DNA of 14,218 nt from an uncultured Prevotella sp. (lineage in GTDB: Bacteria > Bacteroidota > Bacteroidia > Bacteroidales > Bacteroidaceae), in contig CALFUF010000129.1 of the NCBI GenBank assembly GCA_937916405.1, forward strand, positions 1-14,218, read 5' to 3'. Position numbers and translations under genes: made by a program. The notes beneath the pieces are model-generated. The model saw nothing but the letters and a program-made list of their open reading frames with translations. It was not told the origin of the DNA and made no database searches. Positions 1-6,290 of this stretch are shown piece after piece. Each line of letters begins with the position of its first letter. Within the stretch, counting starts at the first letter, position 1.

Positions 1-46
1 CTTTCTGCGGGTTGCGATGCACACTGAATTTGATATTGTAGCCCAT
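1..46 (-). CDS. 5' end of a leftward CDS, cut by the window edge (possibly HU-like DNA-binding protein)
   Basis: Only the first 15 codons are inside the window. They read leftward from an ATG at 46-44 and begin M-G-Y-N-I-K-F-S-V-H-R-N-P-Q-K. The reading frame is open to the window edge. A well-formed Bacteroidota promoter lies just upstream (73-103) and would give a leader of about 20 nt, which is the main reason for calling a gene here. The short, basic beginning with an R-N-P motif resembles the start of Bacteroidota HU-like DNA-binding proteins, but 15 residues are too few to identify it. The gene is divergent from the parC operon. Confidence 0.5.
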   Translation of the reverse strand, partial: MGYNIKFSVHRNPQK

Positions 47-72
47 AGTTGCTAATTTGGTTAATTTAGCGA

Positions 73-103
73 CAAAGATACTAATTCTTTTGGACATCAC
101 AAA
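73..103 (-). promoter_or_regulatory. Leftward Bacteroidota-type promoter for the partial gene at 1-46
   Basis: Read on the minus strand, TTTG (103-100) is followed after 19 nt by TATCTTTG (80-73). This matches the Bacteroidota -33 TTTG / -7 TAnnTTTG consensus with correct spacing. Transcription would start near 66-68, about 20 nt before the ATG at 46. Confidence 0.7.
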
Positions 104-130
104 GGATTTCAAAAGAAAAACGAGTAAAAG

Positions 131-162
131 TTTCGATAATTCAGAAATAATTGCTAACTTTG
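131..162 (+). promoter_or_regulatory. Rightward promoter for the microprotein-parC operon
   Basis: TAACTTTG (155-162) is a perfect -7 TAnnTTTG element. A near-consensus -33 element TTTC (131-134) lies 20 nt upstream. The start point would be near 168, leaving a leader of about 50 nt before the small ORF at 218. It is divergent from the promoter at 73-103 with about 27 nt between the two -33 elements. Confidence 0.65.
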
Positions 163-217
163 CAACAACCCTTGGAATGGGGGCTTTTTAAGCAATTAAC
201 TAAAAAGTAACACAACT

Positions 218-313
218 ATGGGATTGATAGGATCACTTATCTTAGGACAGCTCGGTACCGCTATCATTGGTGCTGTCGCTATTCTCTGGGTAGCCTCACT
301 CATCAAGAAATAA
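218..313 (+). CDS. 31-aa putative single-pass membrane microprotein upstream of parC
   Basis: ATG at 218 opens 31 codons ending in TAA (311-313), only 6 nt before the parC start. The product is almost entirely hydrophobic (Gly, Leu, Ile, Ala, Val), with one Trp at residue 24 and two Lys at the very C-terminus, as expected of a single membrane helix with a positive inside end. No in-frame start exists upstream, since an in-frame TAA lies at 197-199. The glycine-rich pattern resembles the last helix of GlsB/YeaQ/YmgE-type small membrane proteins, which are usually about 80 aa, so this could be a remnant or a genuine short protein. It is placed directly behind the operon promoter and is probably cotranscribed with parC. 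The coding call rests on the amino-acid pattern and position, not on recognised homology. Confidence 0.5.
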   Translation: MGLIGSLILGQLGTAIIGAVAILWVASLIKK

Positions 314-319
314 ACATTC

Positions 320-3037
320 ATGGACGACGAGATTAAAGACATCAAAGACTCAGAGAGCTCAGAGGTCTCCGATTTTTCCGAGAGCTCCGAGAACTCCGAA
401 GCTCACTCTGACTATAAGCCTGTCAACCGCTTCGACGCTGCGGCAGTGCACCACCTGAGTGGCATGTACCAGAACTGGTTTCTGGACTATGCCTCATATA
501 CGATTCTGGATCGTGCCGTGCCACATATCGAGGACGGTCTGAAACCCGTACAGCGGCGCATCCTGCACTCGATGAAGCGCATGGACGACGGCAGATTCAA
601 CAAGGTGGCGAACATCGTAGGACATACCATGCAGTTTCACCCTCATGGGGATGCCTCTATTGGTGACGCCTTAGTACAGCTGGGACAGAAAGACCTGCTG
701 GTGGACACGCAGGGTAACTGGGGTAATATCCTGACAGGTAACAAAGCGGCGGCTCCCCGTTATATCGAGGCTCGCCTGTCGAAATTCGCCCTCGACACCG
801 TTTTTAATCCCAAGACCACTGAATGGCAGATGTCGTATGACGGCAGGAACAAGGAGCCTATCACGCTGCCAGTGAAGTATCCGCTGCTGCTGGCGCAGGG
901 TGCCGAGGGTATCGCCGTAGGTCTGTCAACCAAGGTGTTGCCCCATAACTTCGTGGAGATCTGTGACGCCGCTATCGCTTATCTGCATGACGAGCCCTTC
1001 CAGCTCTTCCCCGACTTCCCCACAGGTGGAAGCATCGATGTCTCGAAATACAATGACGGACAGCGTGGCGGCGTGCTGAAGGTTCGTGCCAAGATCGAGA
1101 AACTCGACCCCAAGACACTCGTCATCCGTGAGATACCTTTCTCCAAGACGACGGAGACCCTGATTGACTCTATCCTGAAAGCTATCGAGAAGGGTAAGAT
1201 CAAGGCTCGTCATGTGGAGGACCTGACAGCGGCGAAGGTGGAGATACAGGTGCAACTGGCTCCCGGTGTCTCGTCCGACAAGACGCTGGACGCCCTCTAT
1301 GCGTTCTCCGACTGTGAGATCAACATCTCACCCAACTGCTGTGTCATCGAGGATAACAAACCGCAGTTCCTCACCATCTCGGATGTGTTGCGCCATTCTG
1401 TCGACCGCACGAAAGACTTGATTCGTCAGGAGTTGGAGATCCGCAAGGGTGAGTTATTAGAGCAGCTGCATTTCTACTCCCTCGAGAAGATATTCATTGA
1501 GGAGCGCATCTATAAGGACAAGAAATTCGAGAACGCTCCTAACGTGGATGCTGTCTGCGAGCATATCGACGAGCGACTGACGCCTTTCTATCCGCAGATG
1601 ATTCGGGAGGTGACGAAGGACGATATCCTCAAACTGTTGGAGATCAAGATGCAACGCATCCTGAAATTCAATAAGGACAAGGCGGATGAGCTGATGGCTC
1701 GCATCAAAGCGGAGATAGACGAGATAGACCGTGACCTTGCCAACCTCGTGGAAGTAACTGCCGACTGGTTTAAGTTCCTCAAAGACAAATATGGTAAGGA
1801 CCACCCGCGTCTGACAGAGATCCGCAACTTCGACACCATCGAGGCGACAAAGGTGGTGGAGGCAAACCAGAAACTCTATATCAACCGCTCGGACGGCTTT
1901 ATCGGTACAGGACTGAAGAAAGACGAGTTCGTCTGCAACTGCTCGGACATCGACGACATCATCATCTTCTATAAGGATGGTAAGTTCAAGGTGGTACGTG
2001 TCGCCGACAAGTTGTTTGTGGGTAAGAACGTGTTGTGGCTGGGTGTCTTCAAGAAGAACGACCAGCGCACCATCTATAACGCCGTCTATCGTGATGGTAA
2101 GAAAGGTATCTACTATATCAAGCGTTTCAACGTGTCATCCATCACCCGAGACAGGGATTATGATATCACGAACGGTACACCAGGCTCGAAGGTGGTTTAC
2201 TTCACGGCAAATCCGAATGGTGAGGCAGAGGTCATCAAGGTGACGCTCGACCCGGCTCCCAAACTCAAAAAGATATTCTTCGACAAGGACTTCTCGGAGG
2301 TGGGTATCAAGGGACGCAGTGCCAAGGGTGTCATCCTGACCAAATACCAGGTGCACCGCATCGGACTGAAGAGTCATGGACACTCCACCCTGGGTGGACG
2401 TAAGGTGTGGTATGACCCCGACGTCAACCGCCTTAACTATGACGAGCACGGACAACTGTTAGGTGAGTTCAACGATGGCGACGCTATCCTCGTCATCCTG
2501 AAGAATGGTGATTACTATCTCTCCGGCTTTGATGTCAATGTCCATTTCGAGGATAACATCGCCCATCTGGAGAAATACGAGGCCGAGAAAGTATGGAGCT
2601 GTGTGCTCTATGATGCCGACAACCAAGGGTATCCTTATGTGAAACGCTTCTTGATGGAGGCATCCAAGAAGAAGCAGAACTACCTGGGCGAGAACGTGAA
2701 CTCACAACAGATACTACTGACGGACCAGGTATACCCCCGTATTCAGATCACCTATGGCGGAGCCGACGAGTTCCGTGGTACTGAGGAGATTGACGTGGAG
2801 CAGTTTATTGCTGTCAAAGGCTATAAGGCAAAGGGTAAACGACTCACCACCAACCAGGTTGACAGTATCGTGGAGTTGGAACCGACACGCTTCCCTACCG
2901 AACCTACCAAACCTACTGAACCTACCGAACCTCTTGATGAAGAGAACCTCGACCCTGATGCCGGCAAGAGTCAGCAACAGGTGATGGATGAACTGACAGG
3001 TCAGCAAACCCTATTCTCCGATGAAGACTATCAGTAA
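320..3037 (+). CDS. parC: DNA topoisomerase IV subunit A (ParC)
   Basis: This is the DNA-cleaving subunit of type IIA topoisomerase IV, which decatenates daughter chromosomes together with ParE (not in this window). The protein has 905 aa. Residues 53-80 form the conserved start of the winged-helix region, ending in D-G-L-K-P-V-Q-R-R. The quinolone-determining segment H-P-H-G-D-A-S-I-G-D is at 107-116. The catalytic tyrosine is Tyr148, preceded by Arg147, in A-A-P-R-Y-I-E. A coiled-coil tower region (about 360-500) and a beta-pinwheel C-terminal domain (about 510-830) follow. The family form (F-L-D-Y-A-S-Y-T-I-L-D-R-A-V-P) points to Bacteroidota ParC rather than GyrA. Both ends are low complexity: an acidic x-S-E tract at 10-27 and a P-T-E/K tract near 858-870, each built from 9-nt repeats. 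Its 3' end overlaps the next gene by 17 nt, so it is the head of a translationally coupled operon. Confidence 0.93.
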   Translation: MDDEIKDIKDSESSEVSDFSESSENSEAHSDYKPVNRFDAAAVHHLSGMYQNWFLDYASYTILDRAVPHIEDGLKPVQRRILHSMKRMDDGRFNKVANIVGHTMQFHPHGDASIGDALVQLGQKDLLVDTQGNWGNILTGNKAAAPRYIEARLSKFALDTVFNPKTTEWQMSYDGRNKEPITLPVKYPLLLAQGAEGIAVGLSTKVLPHNFVEICDAAIAYLHDEPFQLFPDFPTGGSIDVSKYNDGQRGGVLKVRAKIEKLDPKTLVIREIPFSKTTETLIDSILKAIEKGKIKARHVEDLTAAKVEIQVQLAPGVSSDKTLDALYAFSDCEINISPNCCVIEDNKPQFLTISDVLRHSVDRTKDLIRQELEIRKGELLEQLHFYSLEKIFIEERIYKDKKFENAPNVDAVCEHIDERLTPFYPQMIREVTKDDILKLLEIKMQRILKFNKDKADELMARIKAEIDEIDRDLANLVEVTADWFKFLKDKYGKDHPRLTEIRNFDTIEATKVVEANQKLYINRSDGFIGTGLKKDEFVCNCSDIDDIIIFYKDGKFKVVRVADKLFVGKNVLWLGVFKKNDQRTIYNAVYRDGKKGIYYIKRFNVSSITRDRDYDITNGTPGSKVVYFTANPNGEAEVIKVTLDPAPKLKKIFFDKDFSEVGIKGRSAKGVILTKYQVHRIGLKSHGHSTLGGRKVWYDPDVNRLNYDEHGQLLGEFNDGDAILVILKNGDYYLSGFDVNVHFEDNIAHLEKYEAEKVWSCVLYDADNQGYPYVKRFLMEASKKKQNYLGENVNSQQILLTDQVYPRIQITYGGADEFRGTEEIDVEQFIAVKGYKAKGKRLTTNQVDSIVELEPTRFPTEPTKPTEPTEPLDEENLDPDAGKSQQQVMDELTGQQTLFSDEDYQ
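347..400. repeat. 9-nt tandem repeat, 6 copies, parC 5' end
   Basis: Six successive 9-nt units of the form NNN-TC(A/C)-GA(G/A/T) encode x-S-E/D six times (ParC residues 10-27). The second and third codons are nearly invariant while the first varies. Confidence 0.8.
2894..2938. repeat. 9-nt tandem repeat, about 4.5 copies, parC 3' end
   Basis: Units CCTACCGAA, CCTACCAAA, CCTACTGAA, CCTACCGAA and a degenerate CCTCTTGAT encode P-T-E/K and then P-L-D. They lie in the disordered tail after the beta-pinwheel domain. Confidence 0.85.
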
Positions 3038-3839
3038 GCCCCTACTCGCCCTATTAGCCCTACTCCCCCTAACACATCTGTCCGTTAGGGCACAGTCGGA
3101 CTCTGTAAAAGTCATTACCAGTAGTAGGATGATAGGTGTGGGAGGCACCCATATCCTGGACACCTATCTCTCGGCAGAGCATTTCAAGGGTATTGGTCTC
3201 AGCTTTGTGGCGACAGTAGAACGCAAGCGTCCTTATCGCCGATGGAGTACCTTGATGGAGCATGAGGCGAATCTGTCGTATGTCCATGACCGTGCTAACT
3301 CAAGGAAAGAGCTGGAGGGGGCTTATAATTTCTATTGGGGAAAACTCTATAACTGGACTCTCCTGAATGGACGACTGACCTTACAGGCTGGTGGCGTGGC
3401 AAATGCCACGTTAGGATTCATCTATAACACATCCAACAGTAATAACCCGGCTCAGGCTCGTGCCCACCTGAATATCATGCCGACAGGTGTCGCTTCCTAT
3501 CGCTTCTCGCTTTTCAACAAGCCGATGGTAGCACGGTATGAGCTGAACCTGCCACTGGCTGGCGTGATGTTCTCTCCCAACTACGGACAGTCGTATTACG
3601 AGATATTCAATCGTGGGAACTACGACCATAATGTGGTATTCACCACCTTCGCGACGGCACCCGAATGGAGACAGATGCTGACGATCGATGCCAACCTTAC
3701 AGGCTCGTGGATGCTACGCATCGGCTACTTAGGTAACTACCAGCAATACAAAGTAAACCAACTGAAACAACATGTCTACACCCATCGCTTCCTGATTGGT
3801 TTCACCCGTCGTTTCTCACTCATTCCGCATCGCTTATGA
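3021..3839 (+). CDS. Secreted/outer-membrane beta-rich protein, DUF3316-like
   Basis: A 272-aa protein beginning with a clear signal peptide (basic M-K-T-I-S-K, then a Leu/Ala-rich core, with likely cleavage after V-R-A-Q near residue 25). The mature part is rich in alternating aromatic and polar strands (for example Y-N-F-Y-W-G-K-L-Y-N-W-T) and ends with R-F-S-L-I-P-H-R-L, typical of small Bacteroidota outer-membrane or periplasmic beta proteins. The overall pattern matches what I remember of DUF3316 proteins, whose function is unknown. The start ATG lies 17 nt inside parC, and its stop overlaps the next gene's ATG (ATGA at 3836-3839), so all three are probably translated from one mRNA. The signal-peptide core is encoded by a 9-nt repeat. 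No enzymatic motif is visible. Confidence 0.75.
   Translation: MKTISKPLLALLALLPLTHLSVRAQSDSVKVITSSRMIGVGGTHILDTYLSAEHFKGIGLSFVATVERKRPYRRWSTLMEHEANLSYVHDRANSRKELEGAYNFYWGKLYNWTLLNGRLTLQAGGVANATLGFIYNTSNSNNPAQARAHLNIMPTGVASYRFSLFNKPMVARYELNLPLAGVMFSPNYGQSYYEIFNRGNYDHNVVFTTFATAPEWRQMLTIDANLTGSWMLRIGYLGNYQQYKVNQLKQHVYTHRFLIGFTRRFSLIPHRL
3039..3074. repeat. 9-nt tandem repeat, 4 copies, in the DUF3316-like signal peptide
   Basis: Four 9-nt units with consensus (C/G)CC-CTA-NNN encode P-L-L, A-L-L, A-L-L and P-L-T in the hydrophobic core. The amino-acid bias of a signal peptide favours such periodicity, but the rare CTA codon recurs at the same place in all four units. Confidence 0.6.
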
Positions 3840-4861
3840 AAAGAGTATTATTATTTATAGTGCCTATAGTAACTATAGTGACTATATTACTATCTCTCAC
3901 CTCCTGTGTCGATGAGGAGGAAAGACCAGACACTCCAGCTGGCAACTTCGAGGCGCTCTGGAAGATTATCGATGAGCATTATTGTTTCTTCGACTATAAA
4001 CAACACGAGTATGGACTCGACTGGCAGGAGGTATATCATAAATATAAGGTACGCGTGAACGATAATATGACAGAGACACAACTCTTTGAGGTGCTCTGTG
4101 ATATGCTGGCGGAACTGCGTGACGGACATGTGAACCTCTCTTCGAGTTATGACTATGGTCGCTACTGGACATGGCAGGAGGCTTTTCCCAAGAACTTCAG
4201 TGATAGTCTGGAACGCAAATACTTAGGGACAGACTATAAAATATCCAGTGGTATCAGCTATCGCGTCCTTGATGATAACATCGGCTATATCCGTTACGAG
4301 TCTTTCCAAAATCCTATCGGAGAGGGCAATCTGGATGACGTGCTCTCCTACCTGATCCTTTGTCGTGGTATCATCATTGATATCCGTAATAACGGTGGAG
4401 GTGATTTAACCAATGCTGAAAAGTTTGCCGCACGCTTTGTCAAGGAGAAGACACTGGTAGGCTATTTACAACATAAGACTGGGACTGGGCATCACGACTT
4501 CAGCGGTATGGAGCCCCAATATTTAGAACCGTCGAGCAACCTACGCTGGCATAAACCTGTATGTGTACTGACCAACCGCTCTGTGTTCAGTGCCGCCAAT
4601 GAATTCACCTCCATGATGAAGACACTTCCCAACGTCAAGATTGTTGGCGACCATACGGGCGGTGGTTCTGGCATGCCGATGAGCAGCAGTCTGCCCAATG
4701 GTTGGAGTGTCCGTTTCTCTGCCTGTCCTATGTACGACAAGGACAAGCAACAGACGGAATTCGGTATCGAGCCAGACTACAACGTACAACTGACTGACGA
4801 GGACAGGGCAAAGGATATCGACTCTATCATTGAGGCTGCAAGGAAACTTTTAGTCGAATAA
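3836..4861 (+). CDS. S41-family serine protease lipoprotein (C-terminal processing/tricorn-like)
   Basis: A 341-aa lipoprotein peptidase. The N-terminus is a lipoprotein signal with lipobox L-T-S-C, the lipidated Cys being residue 24. It is followed at once by V-D-E-E-E, an acidic stretch like the Bacteroidota export signal that sends lipoproteins to the cell surface. A helical N-terminal region (30-90) leads to E-L-R-D-G-H-V-N-L (93-101), typical of S41 proteases. The core has D-I-R-N-N-G-G-G-D (182-190) and the nucleophile region N-R-S-V-F-S-A-A-N-E (247-256), where Ser252 is the likely catalytic serine, then V-G-D-H-T-G-G-G-S-G. No PDZ domain is evident, so it resembles the shorter Bacteroidota S41 proteins. 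It starts on ATGA overlapping the DUF3316-like gene. Substrates cannot be read from sequence. The gene ends 42 nt before tRNA-Leu with no terminator between. Confidence 0.88.
   Translation: MKRVLLFIVPIVTIVTILLSLTSCVDEEERPDTPAGNFEALWKIIDEHYCFFDYKQHEYGLDWQEVYHKYKVRVNDNMTETQLFEVLCDMLAELRDGHVNLSSSYDYGRYWTWQEAFPKNFSDSLERKYLGTDYKISSGISYRVLDDNIGYIRYESFQNPIGEGNLDDVLSYLILCRGIIIDIRNNGGGDLTNAEKFAARFVKEKTLVGYLQHKTGTGHHDFSGMEPQYLEPSSNLRWHKPVCVLTNRSVFSAANEFTSMMKTLPNVKIVGDHTGGGSGMPMSSSLPNGWSVRFSACPMYDKDKQQTEFGIEPDYNVQLTDEDRAKDIDSIIEAARKLLVE
3860..3886. repeat. 9-nt tandem repeat, 3 copies, in the S41 signal peptide
   Basis: Units GTGCCTATA, GTAACTATA and GTGACTATA encode V-P-I, V-T-I and V-T-I in the hydrophobic core of the lipoprotein signal. 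Confidence 0.65.
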
Positions 4862-4893
4862 TTTGGCTGTTTCCGCTTTTCTTCGTACTTTTG
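4862..4893 (+). promoter_or_regulatory. Promoter of the tRNA-Leu/tRNA-Val operon
   Basis: TTTG (4862-4865) and TACTTTTG (4886-4893) match the Bacteroidota -33 and -7 elements with a 20-nt spacer. Transcription would start near 4899-4900, only about 4 nt before the mature 5' end of tRNA-Leu. The -33 element begins right behind the S41 stop codon. Confidence 0.75.
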
Positions 4894-4903
4894 CAACTCG
4901 AAA

Positions 4904-4985
4904 GCGCCTGTGGCGGAATTGGTAGACGCGCTAGACTTAGGATCTAGTGTCTCGCGACGTGCAGGTTCGAGTCCTGTCAGGCGCA
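4904..4985 (+). tRNA. tRNA-Leu, anticodon UAG
   Basis: The acceptor GCGCCTG (4904-4910) pairs with CAGGCGC (4978-4984), with discriminator A4985. The anticodon stem CTAGA/TCTAG (4931-4935, 4943-4947) encloses loop CTTAGGA with anticodon TAG (4938-4940), reading CUN leucine codons. A long variable arm (4948-4960) confirms a class II tRNA. The T arm is GCAGG-TTCGAGT-CCTGT. CCA is not encoded: the next bases are CTG. Confidence 0.97.
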
Positions 4986-4992
4986 CTGAAAA

Positions 4993-5066
4993 GTCGGCAT
5001 AGCTCAGTTGGTTAGAGTATCACCTTGACATGGTGGGGGTCCTTGGTCCGAATCCAAGTGTCGACA
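4993..5066 (+). tRNA. tRNA-Val, anticodon GAC, with an unusual T loop
   Basis: The acceptor GTCGGCA (4993-4999) pairs with TGTCGAC (5059-5065) with one G-U pair, and the discriminator is A5066. The D stem is GCTC/GAGT. The anticodon stem 5020-5024/5032-5036 encloses TTGACAT with anticodon GAC (5027-5029), reading GUC/GUU valine codons. The T stem is CTTGG/CCAAG (5042-5046/5054-5058). Its loop is TCCGAAT, where nearly all elongator tRNAs have TTC; position 55 is therefore C instead of the U that becomes pseudouridine. It lies 7 nt after tRNA-Leu and is probably cotranscribed. CCA is not encoded. Confidence 0.95.
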
Positions 5067-5068
5067 CA

Positions 5069-5100
5069 AAAAAGCGGAAGCCATCAGACTTCCGCTTTTT
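5069..5100. terminator. Bidirectional rho-independent terminator between the tRNAs and asd
   Basis: A perfect 12-bp stem (5069-5080 with 5089-5100) contains GCGGAAG/CTTCCGC closed by an 8-nt loop (5081-5088), with an A-run on the left and a T-run on the right. It has the right form to stop the rightward tRNA transcript and the leftward asd transcript. Confidence 0.9.
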
Positions 5101-5118
5101 ATATGAACTATCTAAGAG

Positions 5119-5190
5119 TTACTTTACATTACCTACCTTGATCAGATATTGACCACAGGTCGATACCTTGCGGCACTCGGACTTGCTCAT
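5119..5190 (-). CDS. Possible 23-codon ORF overlapping the asd stop (or displaced asd C-terminus)
   Basis: The minus-strand sequence ATGA at 5190-5187 contains both the asd stop and an ATG opening a 23-codon frame ending at TAA (5121-5119). The peptide begins M-S-K-S-E-C-R and ends G-Q-Y-L-I-K-V-G-N-V-K. That ending looks like the C-terminus expected of Asd, whose own sequence has G-E-Y-L-V-Q at the matching place. I regard it more as a relic of the original asd end than as an independent gene. Confidence 0.25.
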   Translation of the reverse strand: MSKSECRKVSTCGQYLIKVGNVK

Positions 5191-5208
5191 GCAAAGCATG
5201 GCAAATCT
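5179..5208. repeat. Imperfect hairpin at the asd stop codon
   Basis: CATGC (5188-5192) and GCATG (5196-5200) pair across an AAA loop. With a single-base bulge at 5187 the stem extends through TTGC (5183-5186) and GCAA (5201-5204), with more pairs beyond a mismatch. There is no T-run after it, so it is not a standard terminator. It lies in the segment where the asd C-terminus departs from the family pattern. Confidence 0.6.
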
Positions 5209-6209
5209 CTCGCTTGCACCAGGTATTCTCCAATCTGAACAGCATTCAGGGCAGCACCCTTACGAATCTGGTCGCCAGAGAGCCAAAAAGTAAGACCGTT
5301 CTCATCAGAGAGGTCCTTACGGACACGACCTACATAGACGTCATCCTTACCTGCTGTCTCCAAAGGCATCGGGTATACGAGATTGGCAGGGTCGTCAACC
5401 AGTGTACATCCGGGAGCGGCGGCTATCGCCTTCTGTGCCTCCTCGACACTGAGAGGACGCTCTGTCTCTATCCATACACTCTCGGAGTGAGAACGCAAAG
5501 AGCTGACACGAACACACATGGCAGAGCACTTGGCGTCGGTATGCATAATCTTCCGCGTCTCGTTATACATCTTCATCTCCTCCTTGGTATAACCATTTGG
5601 CTGGAATACGTCAATCTGGGGAATCACATTATAAGCAAGCTGATGAGGGAACTTCTTGATGGTCTTCACCTCGCCATCCTCCACCATCTCCTTATATTGC
5701 TGCTGCAACTCTGCCATGGCAGCGGCACCGGCACCAGAGGCACTCTGGTAACTGCTGACATGGATGCGTTTGATATGGCTCAGTTTCTCCAGTGGCTGCA
5801 GTACAACAACCATCATTATCGTGGTACAGTTAGGGTTTGCGATAATACCACGGGGGCGGTTCAAAGCATCCTCCGCATTACACTCTGGAACTACCAAAGG
5901 AACATCCTCATCCATACGGAAAGCGGAACTATTGTCTATCATCACACAACCATACTTCGTGATGGTCTCCGCAAACTCCTTAGATGTACCTGCTCCTGCG
6001 GAGGTGAATGCGATATCTATATCCTTAAAGTCGTCATTATGCTGGAGCAACTTCACAGTCAGTTCCTTACCACGGAAGGTATACTTGGTGCCAGCGCTAC
6101 GCTCTGAGCCAAACAACACCAGTTCATCCATCGGGAAATTTCTCTGGTCGAGGATTCGCAAGAACTCCTGACCTACAGCGCCTGAGGCGCCTACAATAGC
6201 TACTTTCAT
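5187..6209 (-). CDS. asd: Aspartate-semialdehyde dehydrogenase
   Basis: Makes L-aspartate-4-semialdehyde from aspartyl phosphate with NADPH, the branch point to lysine/diaminopimelate, threonine and methionine. The 340-aa protein has the N-terminal nucleotide-binding motif G-A-S-G-A-V-G (7-13), catalytic Cys128 in N-P-N-C-T-T, the S-S-Y-Q-S-A-S-G-A-G segment (152-161) and catalytic His241 in R-S-H-S-E-S. It starts at ATG 6209, about 30 nt downstream of a TAnnTTTG promoter. The C-terminus is odd: after N-A-V-Q-I-G-E-Y-L-V-Q the family normally ends within a few residues, but here a tail A-R-D-L-P-C-F-A follows, encoded in a hairpin region. The active-site domains are intact, so the enzyme is probably functional. 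It is monocistronic, ending at the terminator at 5069-5100. Confidence 0.93.
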   Translation of the reverse strand: MKVAIVGASGAVGQEFLRILDQRNFPMDELVLFGSERSAGTKYTFRGKELTVKLLQHNDDFKDIDIAFTSAGAGTSKEFAETITKYGCVMIDNSSAFRMDEDVPLVVPECNAEDALNRPRGIIANPNCTTIMMVVVLQPLEKLSHIKRIHVSSYQSASGAGAAAMAELQQQYKEMVEDGEVKTIKKFPHQLAYNVIPQIDVFQPNGYTKEEMKMYNETRKIMHTDAKCSAMCVRVSSLRSHSESVWIETERPLSVEEAQKAIAAAPGCTLVDDPANLVYPMPLETAGKDDVYVGRVRKDLSDENGLTFWLSGDQIRKGAALNAVQIGEYLVQARDLPCFA

Positions 6210-6244
6210 AAGTCTAATTTTTATCTTGATTTACATTTTGCGTG

Positions 6245-6252
6245 CAAAGGTA
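6245..6252 (-). promoter_or_regulatory. -7 element of the asd promoter
   Basis: The minus strand reads TACCTTTG here, a perfect TAnnTTTG element, giving a start near 6239 and a leader of about 30 nt before asd. No clear -33 TTTG is seen at the proper distance: that position falls on the opposing promoter. Confidence 0.65.
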
Positions 6253-6274
6253 GCATTTTTTTTGCAAAATTGCG

Positions 6275-6282
6275 TACCTTTG
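6275..6282 (+). promoter_or_regulatory. -7 element of the antiporter operon promoter
   Basis: TACCTTTG on the plus strand, the mirror image of the asd element: TGCAAAGGTA (6243-6252) and TACCTTTGCA (6275-6284) are a perfect 10-bp inverted repeat. The start point would be about 6287-6290, immediately before the ATG at 6291. The -33 region would overlap the asd -7 element. Confidence 0.65.
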
Positions 6283-6290
6283 CAGATGAA

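Noticed and set aside
168..193. C/G-run hairpin followed by T-run in the parC leader as an attenuator
   Set aside because: The stem is only 3-4 bp, too weak to support a regulatory call.
4871..4880. TTCCGCTTTT repeated at the right arm of the terminator (5091-5099), suggesting an attenuator pairing
   Set aside because: The first copy lies between the -33 and -7 elements of the tRNA promoter and is not in that transcript; a 10-nt match of this composition may be chance.
5214..6107. Long 297-codon open frame on the plus strand opposite asd
   Set aside because: It is a shadow of asd, which has all the catalytic motifs on the other strand; the shadow product has no recognisable domain.
6270..6290. 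TTG start extending the antiporter by seven codons
   Set aside because: The TTG lies upstream of the -7 promoter element, so it would not be transcribed from the visible promoter; ATG 6291 is preferred.
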